The notes: generated from the letters alone by a model not told the origin. Shown: positions 7,736 through 16,593, numbered from the stretch's first letter. The stretch is DNA of 64,000 bases from Parvicella tangerina (GCF_907165195.1 NZ_OU015584.1:930001-994000), one strand, 5' to 3'. Program-made: numbers and translations.

Positions 7736-9043
7736 TTAATTCAATGCTAATTTATATCGCTCAAGAGCTCGTTGTCGTGCCTCTTTGTGAATGACGATTG
7801 GGTCAGGATAATCTTTGCCTTGGTATTCTGGTACCCATTTCATAATGTACTTTTCATCGGGGTCAAACTTTTCGGTCTGAAGGTAGGGATTGAAGACTCT
7901 GAAGTAAGGAGCTGCATCACAACCACTTCCGGCTGCCCACTGCCAACCACCTACGTTACTTGCTAAATCGAAGTCTAGTAATTTCTCTGCAAAATAGCGC
8001 TCACCCCATCGCCAATCGATCAACAGATGTTTCGTCAAAAAGCTGGCAACAATCATTCGAACTCGGTTGTGCATAAAACCAGTAGTGTTCAATTCTCTCA
8101 TACCTGCATCAACAATTGGATAGCCCGTCTTTCCTTCACACCAGGCTTTAAAGTGTGCTTCATTGTTTTCCCATTCAATGAGATCGTATTTAGGCTTAAA
8201 GGCTTGATCTTTTGAATGCGGAAAGTGATACATTATCATTTGATAAAAATCACGCCAGATGAGTTCGTTGAGCCATTTTTCGTTGTGCTCCAGAGCAATC
8301 CGTGTAAGTTTCCGGATACTTACGGTTCCGAATCTTAAATGCACACTCAATCGTGAGGTTCCTTGGATTGCAGGAATATCTCTGGTTTCGTGATAGTTAC
8401 TGATGACTGAAGTGGGTATTGAAGGAGTCTCTGGAACGGTATCGGCTGGTTCGAACCCGAGTTTACTCATTGAGATCATGTCTTCTGAAGACACTTTCTT
8501 TAAGTTTTGGCTATAATTTAATGTCGGATAAGGTGCTGTATAGAATTCATTCAATTTCGCTTTCCATTTTTTGCTGTAGGGGGTATAGACAGTGTATGGG
8601 GTTCCATCGGTTTTTAGAATTTCATTTCGATCAAAAATGACCTGATCTTTTTTTGCAATGAATTTAACTCCATTCTTTTGACATAATTCGTAAATCGTTT
8701 TGTCTCGATCAATAGCTTCGGGCTCATAATCACGATTGGTGAAGATTGCATCAATATTTTCTTTGATCAAAGTAGCAAGAATATCTGCAGGTTTGCCATG
8801 ATAGACTTTCAGGTCACTACCCAAATGCTGAAGCTCATGTTTTAATTTTTTTACCGCATTATAAATGAAATTGACTCGAGCATCTTTGTTGGAATTTAAC
8901 CGGTCCAAAATTGTGGTATCAAAAATAAATATGGGTTGGACTTCTTTTGATTCTTTTAACGCATAATAAAGTCCAGCATTGTCCTCCAACCTGAGATCTC
9001 TTCTAAACCAAAAAATTGTCATAGAATTGCTTTGTTTACCCAA
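7736..9043 (-). CDS. phrB: Deoxyribodipyrimidine photolyase (cryptochrome/photolyase family)
   Basis: 435 residues from ATG 9043; ATG 9022 (MTIFWFRRDLRL) would also fit and is where family homology begins. The N-terminal antenna-domain opening 'FWFRRDLRLEDN' and the C-terminal FAD domain with 'LNELIWRDFYQMI', 'GKTGYPIVDAGMRELNTTGFMHNRVRM', 'WQWAAGSGCDAAPYFRVFNP' are typical of class I CPD photolyases, which repair UV dimers using blue light. A cryptochrome function cannot be excluded from sequence alone. It lies 30 bases after the PD40-OmpA gene on the same strand. Confidence 0.93.
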   Translation of the reverse strand: MGKQSNSMTIFWFRRDLRLEDNAGLYYALKESKEVQPIFIFDTTILDRLNSNKDARVNFIYNAVKKLKHELQHLGSDLKVYHGKPADILATLIKENIDAIFTNRDYEPEAIDRDKTIYELCQKNGVKFIAKKDQVIFDRNEILKTDGTPYTVYTPYSKKWKAKLNEFYTAPYPTLNYSQNLKKVSSEDMISMSKLGFEPADTVPETPSIPTSVISNYHETRDIPAIQGTSRLSVHLRFGTVSIRKLTRIALEHNEKWLNELIWRDFYQMIMYHFPHSKDQAFKPKYDLIEWENNEAHFKAWCEGKTGYPIVDAGMRELNTTGFMHNRVRMIVASFLTKHLLIDWRWGERYFAEKLLDFDLASNVGGWQWAAGSGCDAAPYFRVFNPYLQTEKFDPDEKYIMKWVPEYQGKDYPDPIVIHKEARQRALERYKLALN

Positions 9044-9073
9044 GGAAACAGATGAACACGAAATTTGTTTTCC

Positions 9074-11113
9074 TTAGAGGATCTTAAAGTCCGTTCTACG
9101 ATTCTTTGCACGATTGGCGTCTGAAGTGTTGGGTACTTTTGGAGCGGTTTCTCCATAACCTTTGAACTTCATTCGTGAGGCGGGAATTCCTTGAGTAGAA
9201 AGATACTCCATTACAGTAAACGCCCTGTCTTGTGATAAGGCAAGGTTATCCGCATCAGCACCAAGATCATCGGTATGCCCTTGGATTTCGATTTTTACGT
9301 CTGGATTCTCCTTTAGCCAATTGGCAAAACCATTTAAAACCAGTAGAGATGCCTTGTCAAGTTCGGAACTATTCGTTTTATACAGGATGTCGTCTATAGT
9401 AAACGTACTTCCTTTTTTAATTGATTTAACTTCCAACTCCTGGTCTTTAATGAATGTTTCATTTGAGGATTCCTTGGTGATTAACTTAGACTCATAAGAC
9501 TTCCCTTTTTTCTTAACTTCTAATAGGGCGTCCTGTTTCCCATCACCAATGTTAGCAACAGCCACGTACTCACCATCGTCTTGTACTTTGATCTCTTGTT
9601 TTGTTGTTGTCCCATCCTCAAAGCGAACTTCCAGTTTCGCATCTTTTACTTCTGCGATGTTATCGGTATTGATTTTACCTTTCATCAACACCACTTTGTC
9701 TGGACGGGCGTGTTGGGGCATATAAAAATAAAAGATATCTTTCTTGCCTATACCGCCTTTTGTTTGATCAGAAGAAAAATAACCATAATTACCATCAGTA
9801 CTTACAATTAGAGCTTCTTCATCGCCAGCCGTGTTAATCGGATAGCCAATGTTTTTAGGTTCAGACCAATCTCCCGTGTTGGGGTCTTGTTTACTGTAGA
9901 AAATGTCAAACCCACCAGCACCTAAACGCTCTAATGAAGTTTCTGAGACAAAATACAAGGTTCGGCTATCGCAATGTAAAAAAGGTGATTTATCACTTCC
10001 AGCGGAGTTAATCACTGGTCCCATGTTTTGTGCTAACCCCCAATTGCCATCCTCATCACGTTCTGAATAATAGAGGTCAATATTTCCATAGCCGCCTTGT
10101 CGAGCACTTGCGAAATAAAGTGTTTTACCATCAGCACTCAGCGATGGCTGGGCCTCCCATGTTTTTGTGCCGTTCACGTTGGGTCCGATGTTTACCAGAT
10201 CTGACCAAATGTATTTTTTCTTCCCTTTGACCTCTTTAATATCGTATTTGGTCATGTAGATATCGCAATTCCAATAATTGGCTTCTTTCGCACAAGCACA
10301 AACGTACATTTCTTTGTTATCAAGTGAAATGGTTGCTCCACCGTACTTCGGACCTACGTTAAAAGGTTCTGGCATGGGTTTCCCCTCAGAAAAAGGAGCA
10401 GTAGCAGAGGGTCTTGACGCTTCACAGAATTTTTGAATAGTTTGGGTCATCATGTCACCTTTAGCTTTGTATTCGTATTCTTGCGTATAGAATATCAATT
10501 CGTTGTCTGGAGATATTATGGGCAGGTATTCATCTCTACCTGCGGTTGAAACATTTTTAACCAAAACAGGATTAAAGTTGACTTTATTGGTCGTATAGAA
10601 GTTACAATAGAAATCTACTTCTTCAAGAACTTCTTCAACGTCTTTCAGCTGCTTGTCGTAATTTCTGCTTAGTTTAGAATCATCATCCGTTTTGAAGTCC
10701 AGAAATTTTTTGAAGTAGTTGAGTGCTTCACAGTCCTGCTGTTCTGAATAGTAGATCAGACCAAGTTGGTAGTAAATGTCTGCATGATAGTCAGGACATG
10801 TTTGCTCCAACATTAGATAATATTTCTTTGGGATTTCGTAAGAATTACCATTCATCTGAGCTCGTCTGAACGTCTCCTCTGCCTTCTGCCACATACAAGG
10901 TGCGCAATCCTCGTTCATTTCGAGCAATTCGTTCAACGCAGTCATACGTTCTTTGTAATCGTATTTCTGATAATCATTTGCTTTCTCCCATAATTTTTCA
11001 GCCTTTTTTCCGGTGGGAGGAACACAGTTAGGGTCAACCTCTTCCTCCTCCTGCGCAAATCCAGCAAGCAAGGCACCAAAAAGAAATACGGTTAATAGGT
11101 AGAATGATCTCAT
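9074..11113 (-). CDS. PD40 beta-propeller/OmpA outer-membrane-associated protein
   Basis: 679 residues. Signal peptide (cleavage near 'LAGFAQ'); N-terminal TPR-like helices (about 30-170, 'YYQLGLIYYSEQQDCEALNYF'); PD40/WD40-like repeats (about 185-465, 'PSLSADGKTLYFAS', 'DLYYSERDEDGNWG', 'GGFDIFYSKQDPNTGDWSEPKNIG', 'GYFSSDQTKGGIGKKDIFYF'); a carboxypeptidase-regulatory-like linker; and a C-terminal OmpA domain (about 565-679) with 'IQGHTDDLGAD' and 'NRRTDFKIL'. This architecture is common in Bacteroidota, including PorE-like T9SS-associated proteins. Peptidoglycan binding is likely; a T9SS role is only possible. Confidence 0.88.
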   Translation of the reverse strand: MRSFYLLTVFLFGALLAGFAQEEEEVDPNCVPPTGKKAEKLWEKANDYQKYDYKERMTALNELLEMNEDCAPCMWQKAEETFRRAQMNGNSYEIPKKYYLMLEQTCPDYHADIYYQLGLIYYSEQQDCEALNYFKKFLDFKTDDDSKLSRNYDKQLKDVEEVLEEVDFYCNFYTTNKVNFNPVLVKNVSTAGRDEYLPIISPDNELIFYTQEYEYKAKGDMMTQTIQKFCEASRPSATAPFSEGKPMPEPFNVGPKYGGATISLDNKEMYVCACAKEANYWNCDIYMTKYDIKEVKGKKKYIWSDLVNIGPNVNGTKTWEAQPSLSADGKTLYFASARQGGYGNIDLYYSERDEDGNWGLAQNMGPVINSAGSDKSPFLHCDSRTLYFVSETSLERLGAGGFDIFYSKQDPNTGDWSEPKNIGYPINTAGDEEALIVSTDGNYGYFSSDQTKGGIGKKDIFYFYMPQHARPDKVVLMKGKINTDNIAEVKDAKLEVRFEDGTTTKQEIKVQDDGEYVAVANIGDGKQDALLEVKKKGKSYESKLITKESSNETFIKDQELEVKSIKKGSTFTIDDILYKTNSSELDKASLLVLNGFANWLKENPDVKIEIQGHTDDLGADADNLALSQDRAFTVMEYLSTQGIPASRMKFKGYGETAPKVPNTSDANRAKNRRTDFKIL

Positions 11114-11129
11114 TTACAACAACTTTTTT

Positions 11130-11137
11130 CAAACGTA
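11130..11137 (-). promoter_or_regulatory. Possible -7 element for the PD40-OmpA gene
   Basis: TACGTTTG on the minus strand, 17 bases before the ATG. No convincing TTG partner is seen. Confidence 0.35.
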
Positions 11138-11227
11138 CAACAAAAAGCCTACCATATCATCTTAAGAAGCATAGGGTTTCAACACTATAACCTTAATTAT
11201 AAATGAAAGTTACACGTCAAAAAGTGG

Positions 11228-12715
11228 TTAAGCAACACCTTCGTGCTCATCAATTACATGATCCAGTTCTTGATCAAGGATTTCGTCAGGAACGATGTTA
11301 AGTTCTTTTTCTGTACTGGCAATGATGGTTGCAACGGTTGCATCGCCTGTGACGTTAACCACGGTTCTGCACATGTCTAAAATCCGGTCAACGGCAAGAA
11401 TAGGAACAATCCATGCGGGGTTGAGTCCAACGCTAGATAGCACAATCATTAACATGACAATTCCCGCACTTGGAACTGCTGCAGATCCAATGGAAGCAAG
11501 CAAAGCCAACAGCATGATTTCCATTTGAGCTCCGAAAGTAAGATCGATCATGTGGCTTTGCGCAAGGAATATGGCTGCAACAGCCTGATACAAACTTGTT
11601 CCATCCATATTAACCGTAGCTCCAATTGGCAAAACGAAACTCGTTACCTCTTTAGATACCCCAATTCGATCACGCACACATTCAATAGTAACAGGAAGTG
11701 TAGCGGCACTTGAACTGGTTGAAAAAGCTAAAAACTGTGCAGGACTTATTCTCTTAAAAAATCCAGTATAACTCATAGGTTGACCATTCTTTTTGGTCAC
11801 GATTAACATGATTACGGGGTAAATTACAAAGATCATGAGCGCGAGACCAATAAGTACGAGCAAAGAATACTCGAGCAAGGGGAAAAGTGAATCCCACAAC
11901 TTTTGAGGATCATCTTTTGCAAGATCAGAGAAGTTTCCGGCCATCAACGCAAAAACGAAGTATGGAGCTGCATTCATGATGATGTCAACCATCTTTAGAA
12001 AGGTGTCGTTAATCCCGGTGATTAATGAACTTACTGGACCCGAGCTTTCTTTTGGAATCATCAACAGCGCTATTCCGAAGAGAATACCGAAAAAGATCAC
12101 CTGAAGCATATTCTTGACGTCAGTCAATGCTCCAAAAATGTTGGTAGGCACAATGTCTACGAGGAATTGAAGTGGTCTGGCGTCCTTTTGTTTTGAAGCC
12201 GCATCGCTTTTTGCTTGAAGAGAAGCATCTTGCGCGTTTTCTTCTTTTTCCTTGAGGTATTTTTCGTTAATAGTTGCAATCTGATCTTTATAAGCAGGAT
12301 CTTTAAGAAGGTTGATATCGTCAATCAGGTCTACTTTGTTTTCTTGGGCCCAGAGTTCGTATTTAATCCTGTTTTCAACAAGTTGTTCATCGGTTAGTGA
12401 CTTACCCGGCTGCCCAATATTCGCTAAAGAAAGGCCCAGTGAAATGGCAAACAAAGTAGTGATGAGATATACTCCAAGTGTTTTGAGACCCACTTTTCCT
12501 AATTTGGTAATATCCTTGAGGTCAGCTACTCCTTTGATAATCGAAAAAAGGACTAGCGGTACGGCAATCATTTTTAGTAGGTTGATAAAAATCTTACCGA
12601 ATGGATCAATCCAGTTCAAGGTGAATTCAGACCAACCCAGGTAGCTAGAGGCAATTGCCCATCCTAAACCTAAGACTAATCCAATAATTATTCGCCAGTG
12701 TATTGCTATCTTCAT
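11228..12715 (-). CDS. Dicarboxylate/amino acid:cation symporter (DAACS/GltP family)
   Basis: 495 residues, longer than typical GltP (~430). The hairpin motifs of the family are clear: 'AFSTSSSAATLPVT' (HP1), 'GATVNMDGTSLYQAVAAIFLAQ' (TM7) and 'GIVMLMIVLSSVGL' followed by 'DRILDMCRTVVNVTGDAT' (TM8, substrate Asp/Arg region). It should take up glutamate, aspartate or C4-dicarboxylates with Na+ or H+. The extra length is a charged hydrophilic insertion (about residues 105-180) between early transmembrane helices. Divergent from the PA-domain gene. Confidence 0.93.
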   Translation of the reverse strand: MKIAIHWRIIIGLVLGLGWAIASSYLGWSEFTLNWIDPFGKIFINLLKMIAVPLVLFSIIKGVADLKDITKLGKVGLKTLGVYLITTLFAISLGLSLANIGQPGKSLTDEQLVENRIKYELWAQENKVDLIDDINLLKDPAYKDQIATINEKYLKEKEENAQDASLQAKSDAASKQKDARPLQFLVDIVPTNIFGALTDVKNMLQVIFFGILFGIALLMIPKESSGPVSSLITGINDTFLKMVDIIMNAAPYFVFALMAGNFSDLAKDDPQKLWDSLFPLLEYSLLVLIGLALMIFVIYPVIMLIVTKKNGQPMSYTGFFKRISPAQFLAFSTSSSAATLPVTIECVRDRIGVSKEVTSFVLPIGATVNMDGTSLYQAVAAIFLAQSHMIDLTFGAQMEIMLLALLASIGSAAVPSAGIVMLMIVLSSVGLNPAWIVPILAVDRILDMCRTVVNVTGDATVATIIASTEKELNIVPDEILDQELDHVIDEHEGVA

Positions 12716-12793
12716 GAGAGGGAATTTATTCCTGCGAAGCTAAGAAATGTTCGATAATTATCTGGGCAACTATTCAGAAATTGGTGAGTTCTA

Positions 12794-12824
12794 TTGACAA
12801 ATAGTTAATTTAATATTAACTTTG
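12794..12824 (+). promoter_or_regulatory. Promoter of the PA-domain T9SS protein gene
   Basis: TTG (12794-12796), 20 bases, then TAACTTTG (12817-12824), 24 bases before the ATG at 12849. It fits the Bacteroidetes consensus. Confidence 0.65.
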
Positions 12825-12848
12825 AATCATAAACCAAACTGATAAATT

Positions 12849-14576
12849 ATGAAAAAATTATTACTCTCGTTTTTTTCGATGACAGTACTATTTGCCTCTT
12901 ACGGACAGGTAGTATGTTCTGTTGAAGCTCCCGCTGGAATCGCTGGTGGGTATGGACACACTTACGCAGATGCCAACTCTGGTTGGGGTAGTCCAGACAT
13001 GACTGATCCTTTAAATGCTGTAATTGACACCGTGATGTTGGCTGATGACGGTACTGCAGATGATAGTTTAGCTTGTAACACATTAGTGAATGACCTTACT
13101 GGTAAGATTGCCTTACTTTACAGAGGAACCTGTGAATTTGGTACAAAGGCATTGAACTGTGAGAACGCTGGAGCTGTTGCGGTAATTATTGTTAATAATG
13201 CTGGTGCCCCTATCTCTATGGGAGGTGGAAATGATGGAGCTAATGTTACCATTCCAGTATTCATGATCTCAACGAATGATGGAGCTACCATCAGAAGCGC
13301 TATGGATAATGGTGATGATGTAGTGATGTTCCTAGGTTCTAAAACTGGATACTATGATGATGATTTAGGCTTGACAAAGCAAGGATGCACAAGTGCTCAG
13401 CAATATTCAACTATTGCTCCTTTAGCCGTGGATGATACCGAATTCTCAGTATCACTTTCTTCATGGGTATATAACTATGGTAACAATGATCAATCTGGCG
13501 TAACAGTTACAGCTGATATTGAATTTGGAGGATCTTCTGTTTATTCGAATACTTCTGCTGCTCAGTCGATCTTGTCTGGTGATAGCTTGTTGTATACATT
13601 CCCAGACTTCTCACAAACTTCTTACTCTTCAGGGGAATACACCATCACGTATACGATTGATATGGGAGGTGTGACAGATGAGTATGCAAATGACAATGAG
13701 TACGTAGTTAAGTTCTTGATTGACGATGACGTGTTGTCTTATGTTCCAATCGATGAAACTACAAACGAGCCAATAAACTCGTCAGGAATTCGTCCAGGTG
13801 GTACCACAGTAACGCAATACGAAGCATGTATTGCTTATATGGATCCAAATGCAAGTAGGAGAGCGGTAACGGCTATTGGTTTTAACGCTTCTACTTATGA
13901 TCCTGATGCAACAACTACACTTGTTGGTAAGTTTGTTGAGGCGAAGGTTTATGAATGGAATGATCAGTTCACAGATATGACAGATCCAGCATTTGCACAA
14001 CCATTTGTATCTAACTACAATGAAGTAGGTTTGGCGGAGTATTCTTACACAACTGATGATCAGGGAGCAGCTGTTGTTGCGCCTTTGAATGAAGCAGTTG
14101 TTCTTCAGGATAATCAGAGATACCTTTTCTGTATCGTGACTTATGATACTGATGTATACTTTGGACATGATAACGCTGTTGGATACGATCAGAATATGAA
14201 TACTTACTTGCAGCCGGTAATGATGACCTTTGATGGTTCTAGCTGGTTTACTGGATGGTCAGATCCTACTTACCCAACAATTACGGTACATACTATTGAT
14301 GCTGCCGCAGCAAACGTTGAGGAAGAAAATGTAGAAATTACTGCTTATCCTAATCCAACAACTGACGTGATCACTATTCCACTTGCTGGAATGGAAGGAA
14401 ACGCAGAGTTATTTGTAACTGACATGACTGGTAAAACAGTGATTTCAAGAAACGTTAATATGACAGGTTCTAACCTTAAAGTTGACGTGACTTCACTACC
14501 AGCTGGTTACTATACGTTTACGATGAATTTTGACAATGGTCAGGTTGCTAACTTTAATGTAGCGGTGACCAAGTAA
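12849..14576 (+). CDS. PA-domain secreted protein with T9SS type A sorting domain
   Basis: 575 residues. Signal peptide (ends near 'FASYGQ'). A protease-associated (PA) domain at about 60-165 contains 'GKIALLYRGTCEFGTKALNCENAGAVAVIIVNN' and 'IPVFMIS'. The middle (about 185-480) is beta-rich and lacks a recognisable protease catalytic site. The C-terminal ~85 residues are a type A sorting domain ('ITAYPNPTTDVITI', 'LFVTDMTGKTVIS', 'VTSLPAGYYTF'). Predicted to be exported through T9SS and anchored or released at the cell surface. With no catalytic domain visible, a binding role is as likely as hydrolysis. Confidence 0.87.
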   Translation: MKKLLLSFFSMTVLFASYGQVVCSVEAPAGIAGGYGHTYADANSGWGSPDMTDPLNAVIDTVMLADDGTADDSLACNTLVNDLTGKIALLYRGTCEFGTKALNCENAGAVAVIIVNNAGAPISMGGGNDGANVTIPVFMISTNDGATIRSAMDNGDDVVMFLGSKTGYYDDDLGLTKQGCTSAQQYSTIAPLAVDDTEFSVSLSSWVYNYGNNDQSGVTVTADIEFGGSSVYSNTSAAQSILSGDSLLYTFPDFSQTSYSSGEYTITYTIDMGGVTDEYANDNEYVVKFLIDDDVLSYVPIDETTNEPINSSGIRPGGTTVTQYEACIAYMDPNASRRAVTAIGFNASTYDPDATTTLVGKFVEAKVYEWNDQFTDMTDPAFAQPFVSNYNEVGLAEYSYTTDDQGAAVVAPLNEAVVLQDNQRYLFCIVTYDTDVYFGHDNAVGYDQNMNTYLQPVMMTFDGSSWFTGWSDPTYPTITVHTIDAAAANVEEENVEITAYPNPTTDVITIPLAGMEGNAELFVTDMTGKTVISRNVNMTGSNLKVDVTSLPAGYYTFTMNFDNGQVANFNVAVTK

Positions 14577-14595
14577 AACGATATCCTATAATTTC

Positions 14596-14628
14596 AAAAA
14601 GGTGCAGTCGAGAGACTGCACCTTTTTT
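14596..14628 (+). terminator. Rho-independent terminator after the PA-domain gene
   Basis: AAAAAGGTGCAGTC, GAGA loop, GACTGCACCTTTTTT: a perfect 9-bp GC-rich stem flanked by A and T runs, 19 bases after the stop. Symmetric enough to work in both directions. Confidence 0.93.
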
Positions 14629-14639
14629 GTTTATACTTT

Positions 14640-14760
14640 TTGGTTGGTAGATTACGCTGACGGATTTGTATAGTAGCGGATGGGGTATGCTAATTTGGTT
14701 GATGTTTCTGCTTAAGTTCATTATACCACGCGAAAGGATTCGTGCGGTGGCGGAGAGGTC
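14640..14760 (+). repeat. Degenerate relatives of the 220-bp repeat's hairpin end
   Basis: Two half-units in the same orientation share GGATT-x-GT...GCGGA-x-GGG (about 14655-14688 and 14722-14759). The second, with ATACCAC...TTCGTGCGG...GAGAGG, aligns with 15437-15471 inside repeat copy A. An open frame here (14666-14866) has no protein-like features. I read this as a decayed repeat remnant. Confidence 0.45.
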
Positions 14761-14854
14761 TATCATTATGACTCTTATGGATTACTTGGAGAGGATTTCT
14801 CAAATTTGGAACGCTTTAGTTGCGGAAGGCTCGGAGGCTGCTCAATCTGAGACA

Positions 14855-15325
14855 TCACCACTTTAACTTATTAGAGACAGTCCTAAAACATCTGTTACTA
14901 TAATAAACGAATAGAGAACATTTTGACATATTGTAAGAGCTATTATCTTGAAGTAACCCTCGAATATCAAAGATAACACTTAGTGTGTCCTCAGATGCAA
15001 GTGAATATTTGTAGAGTTTAGTATCGGGCACTCCAATATTAATCTGTTTCAACTTCAGGTCATAAATACCACAATCTGCATATATATCAAAAGACATTTC
15101 TTCATTATTAAATGCAAAAAACGGCATGTAGTTAAAATAGTTAACCAATACAATAGAGTCAGATTTATTGATAAAGTTGACTTCAAGAATTTTCTTGTCG
15201 TTGTATTCTTTTAAAGAAATAAACAAATCAACTTTTTGAGCCTTTATACTTTGGCTCACAAAAACAACAAAAAGTAATTTCTGTAATGTATATCGAAAGT
15301 CATATATCCTTCTAATTGTCTTCAT
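14855..15325 (-). CDS. Secreted protein of unknown function
   Basis: 156 residues. An N-terminal hydrophobic stretch with a likely signal cleavage after 'QSIKAQ' precedes a beta-rich domain ('NFINKSDSIVLVNYFNYMPFFAF'). I do not recognise a family. It is notably AT-rich and sits beside decayed repeats at the edge of the accessory island, so it may have been acquired. No clear promoter was found. Confidence 0.5.
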   Translation of the reverse strand: MKTIRRIYDFRYTLQKLLFVVFVSQSIKAQKVDLFISLKEYNDKKILEVNFINKSDSIVLVNYFNYMPFFAFNNEEMSFDIYADCGIYDLKLKQINIGVPDTKLYKYSLASEDTLSVIFDIRGLLQDNSSYNMSKCSLFVYYSNRCFRTVSNKLKW

Positions 15326-15393
15326 TTGTTTCCGAACTTTGTTTGGTATCGTTTTTTTGAACTGCCTTTAGTGTTTTTTGATAATATTCAATT

Positions 15394-15613
15394 CCCCAGC
15401 TCCCGTGCGAATCCTTCGCGTGGGTAATTGTCAGAATACCACATGATACCTTCGTGCGGCAGCTGAGAGGTAATCCGTTTTGATCATATACTCACCAGTT
15501 TCTGCTCATTGAACTTCTAAGATACTGTATTATGTCATGCTAGCGCCTGGTGCAAGTTGAAAACTTGCTCTACTTATGCCCACAAGTCACGCTAGCGCTA
15601 AACTTGCGGGAAT
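15394..15613 (+). repeat. 220-bp direct repeat, copy A
   Basis: Matches 16374-16593 base for base except at two positions (15550 G/A; 15609 G/A), with an offset of exactly 980. The unit holds an imperfect hairpin at its left end (arms around 15394-15426 and 15437-15471). It also holds a GCAAGTT-gaa-AACTTGC palindrome (15552-15568), two GCTAGCGC boxes, and a terminal CCCACAAGT/ACTTGCGGG hairpin (15579-15610). No reading frame is evident. Hairpin-rich and gene-free, it resembles REP- or MITE-like elements. The 410-base gap before the antitoxin gene is mostly this repeat. Confidence 0.92.
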
Positions 15614-15696
15614 GGAGGTACGGTAGCGGAGGGGTTTTCTTTAGACTTCTAAAATAAGTTATTTATTCCTCGTAGATCTTCAGAATTATTAGCCTT

Positions 15697-15730
15697 TTGA
15701 AACTTTCAACCTAAAAAAGCGTTAAATTTG
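15697..15730 (+). promoter_or_regulatory. Probable promoter of the toxin-antitoxin operon
   Basis: TAAATTTG (15723-15730) matches TAnnTTTG. A TTG sits at 15697-15699, though its 23-base spacing is slightly long. The antitoxin ATG at 15736 is only five bases past the -7 box, so the transcript would be leaderless or nearly so. Confidence 0.5.
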
Positions 15731-15735
15731 TACGT

Positions 15736-15981
15736 ATGAGTACAGCTGAATTAAAATACAGTATTATTGAACTTATTTCGTCCATCAATGATGAATCTAA
15801 ATTGAGAAAGATTTATCAATCCATCAGTTCTGAATCTAAAGACTGGTGGGATGAGTTAACAGAAGAACAAAAAGCCTCTGTCGAAAGAGGGGTAGAGGAT
15901 ATTAAACACGGTCGTGTTACTCCTCATGAAACTGTCATGTCTGAAATCAGACAACTAATTGAAAGTAAAAAGACTGAATAA
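15736..15981 (+). CDS. Type II antitoxin, addiction-module family
   Basis: 81 residues. The layout matches the short Bacteroidota antitoxins annotated as addiction-module proteins: an N-terminal helix ('STAELKYSIIELISSINDESKLRKIYQSI'), then 'WWDELTEEQKASVERGVEDIKHGRVTPHETVMSEI'. The 'I..G.V.pHe.V' tail is the part that usually covers the toxin. Its stop overlaps the toxin start by one base. It presumably neutralises the downstream ParE/RelE-fold toxin and represses the operon. Confidence 0.85.
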   Translation: MSTAELKYSIIELISSINDESKLRKIYQSISSESKDWWDELTEEQKASVERGVEDIKHGRVTPHETVMSEIRQLIESKKTE

Positions 15982-16262
15982 TGAATGTTATTTGGTCTGA
16001 AGAAGCCAAAACCTCTTATCGACAAATTATTATTGATTTGTTTGACATGTGGTCTGCTCAAGTTGCTGAAAAATTGGAAGATTCAGTTAATAAATTTATT
16101 CACAAGTTACAGTTCCACAACCACATTTGTCCTCCATCAAAACTCAAAGAGTCTTACAGAAAGTGTGTGGTGTCAAAACAGACATCATTGATCTATCAAA
16201 TAGAAAATGACACTATTACTTTAATTGCCTTTATTGACAACAGAAGTAATCACAAGTATTAA
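15981..16262 (+). CDS. RelE/ParE-superfamily toxin
   Basis: 93 residues, typical length. The fold is recognisable from 'IWSEEAKTSYRQIIIDLFDMWS', the two N-terminal helices, and the C-terminal strands 'YRKCVVSKQTSLIYQIENDTITLIAFIDNRSNHKY' with the family's final Asn/Arg-rich segment. Whether it targets gyrase (ParE) or ribosomal mRNA (RelE) cannot be decided. It overlaps the antitoxin gene, and the pair lies between the two 220-bp repeats. Confidence 0.85.
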   Translation: MNVIWSEEAKTSYRQIIIDLFDMWSAQVAEKLEDSVNKFIHKLQFHNHICPPSKLKESYRKCVVSKQTSLIYQIENDTITLIAFIDNRSNHKY

Positions 16263-16373
16263 GTCATCTCCAAAAATAGATTTTCAAGTTAGCTACAAGC
16301 ATTCTGATTGATTTCGAATAAGTTATCGTTCTTCGATTGAGCCTCTTAAGATGAGTTCGCAAAGTAAGATTAC

Positions 16374-16593
16374 CCCCAGCTCCCGTGCGAATCCTTCGCG
16401 TGGGTAATTGTCAGAATACCACATGATACCTTCGTGCGGCAGCTGAGAGGTAATCCGTTTTGATCATATACTCACCAGTTTCTGCTCATTGAACTTCTAA
16501 GATACTGTATTATGTCATGCTAGCGCCTGATGCAAGTTGAAAACTTGCTCTACTTATGCCCACAAGTCACGCTAGCGCTAAACTTGCAGGAAT
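16374..16593 (+). repeat. 220-bp direct repeat, copy B
   Basis: Second copy, in the same orientation as copy A with two mismatches. It is followed immediately by a small perfect palindrome, ATTAAGG-ga-CCTTAAT (16592-16607). The 429-base gap between the toxin and the OmpA gene consists of this repeat plus about 110 bases of unremarkable sequence on its left. Confidence 0.92.

Noticed and set aside
14666-14866. A 66-residue open frame
   Set aside because: Its composition is odd, there is no ribosome-binding site, and it lies over decayed repeat sequence.
15394-16593. Integron cassette with attC-like sites
   Set aside because: The repeats hold hairpins, but no integrase gene and no clear pair of attC core sites (RYYYAAC / GTTRRRY) could be placed. 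The two flanks are near-identical, whereas attC sites of different cassettes vary.
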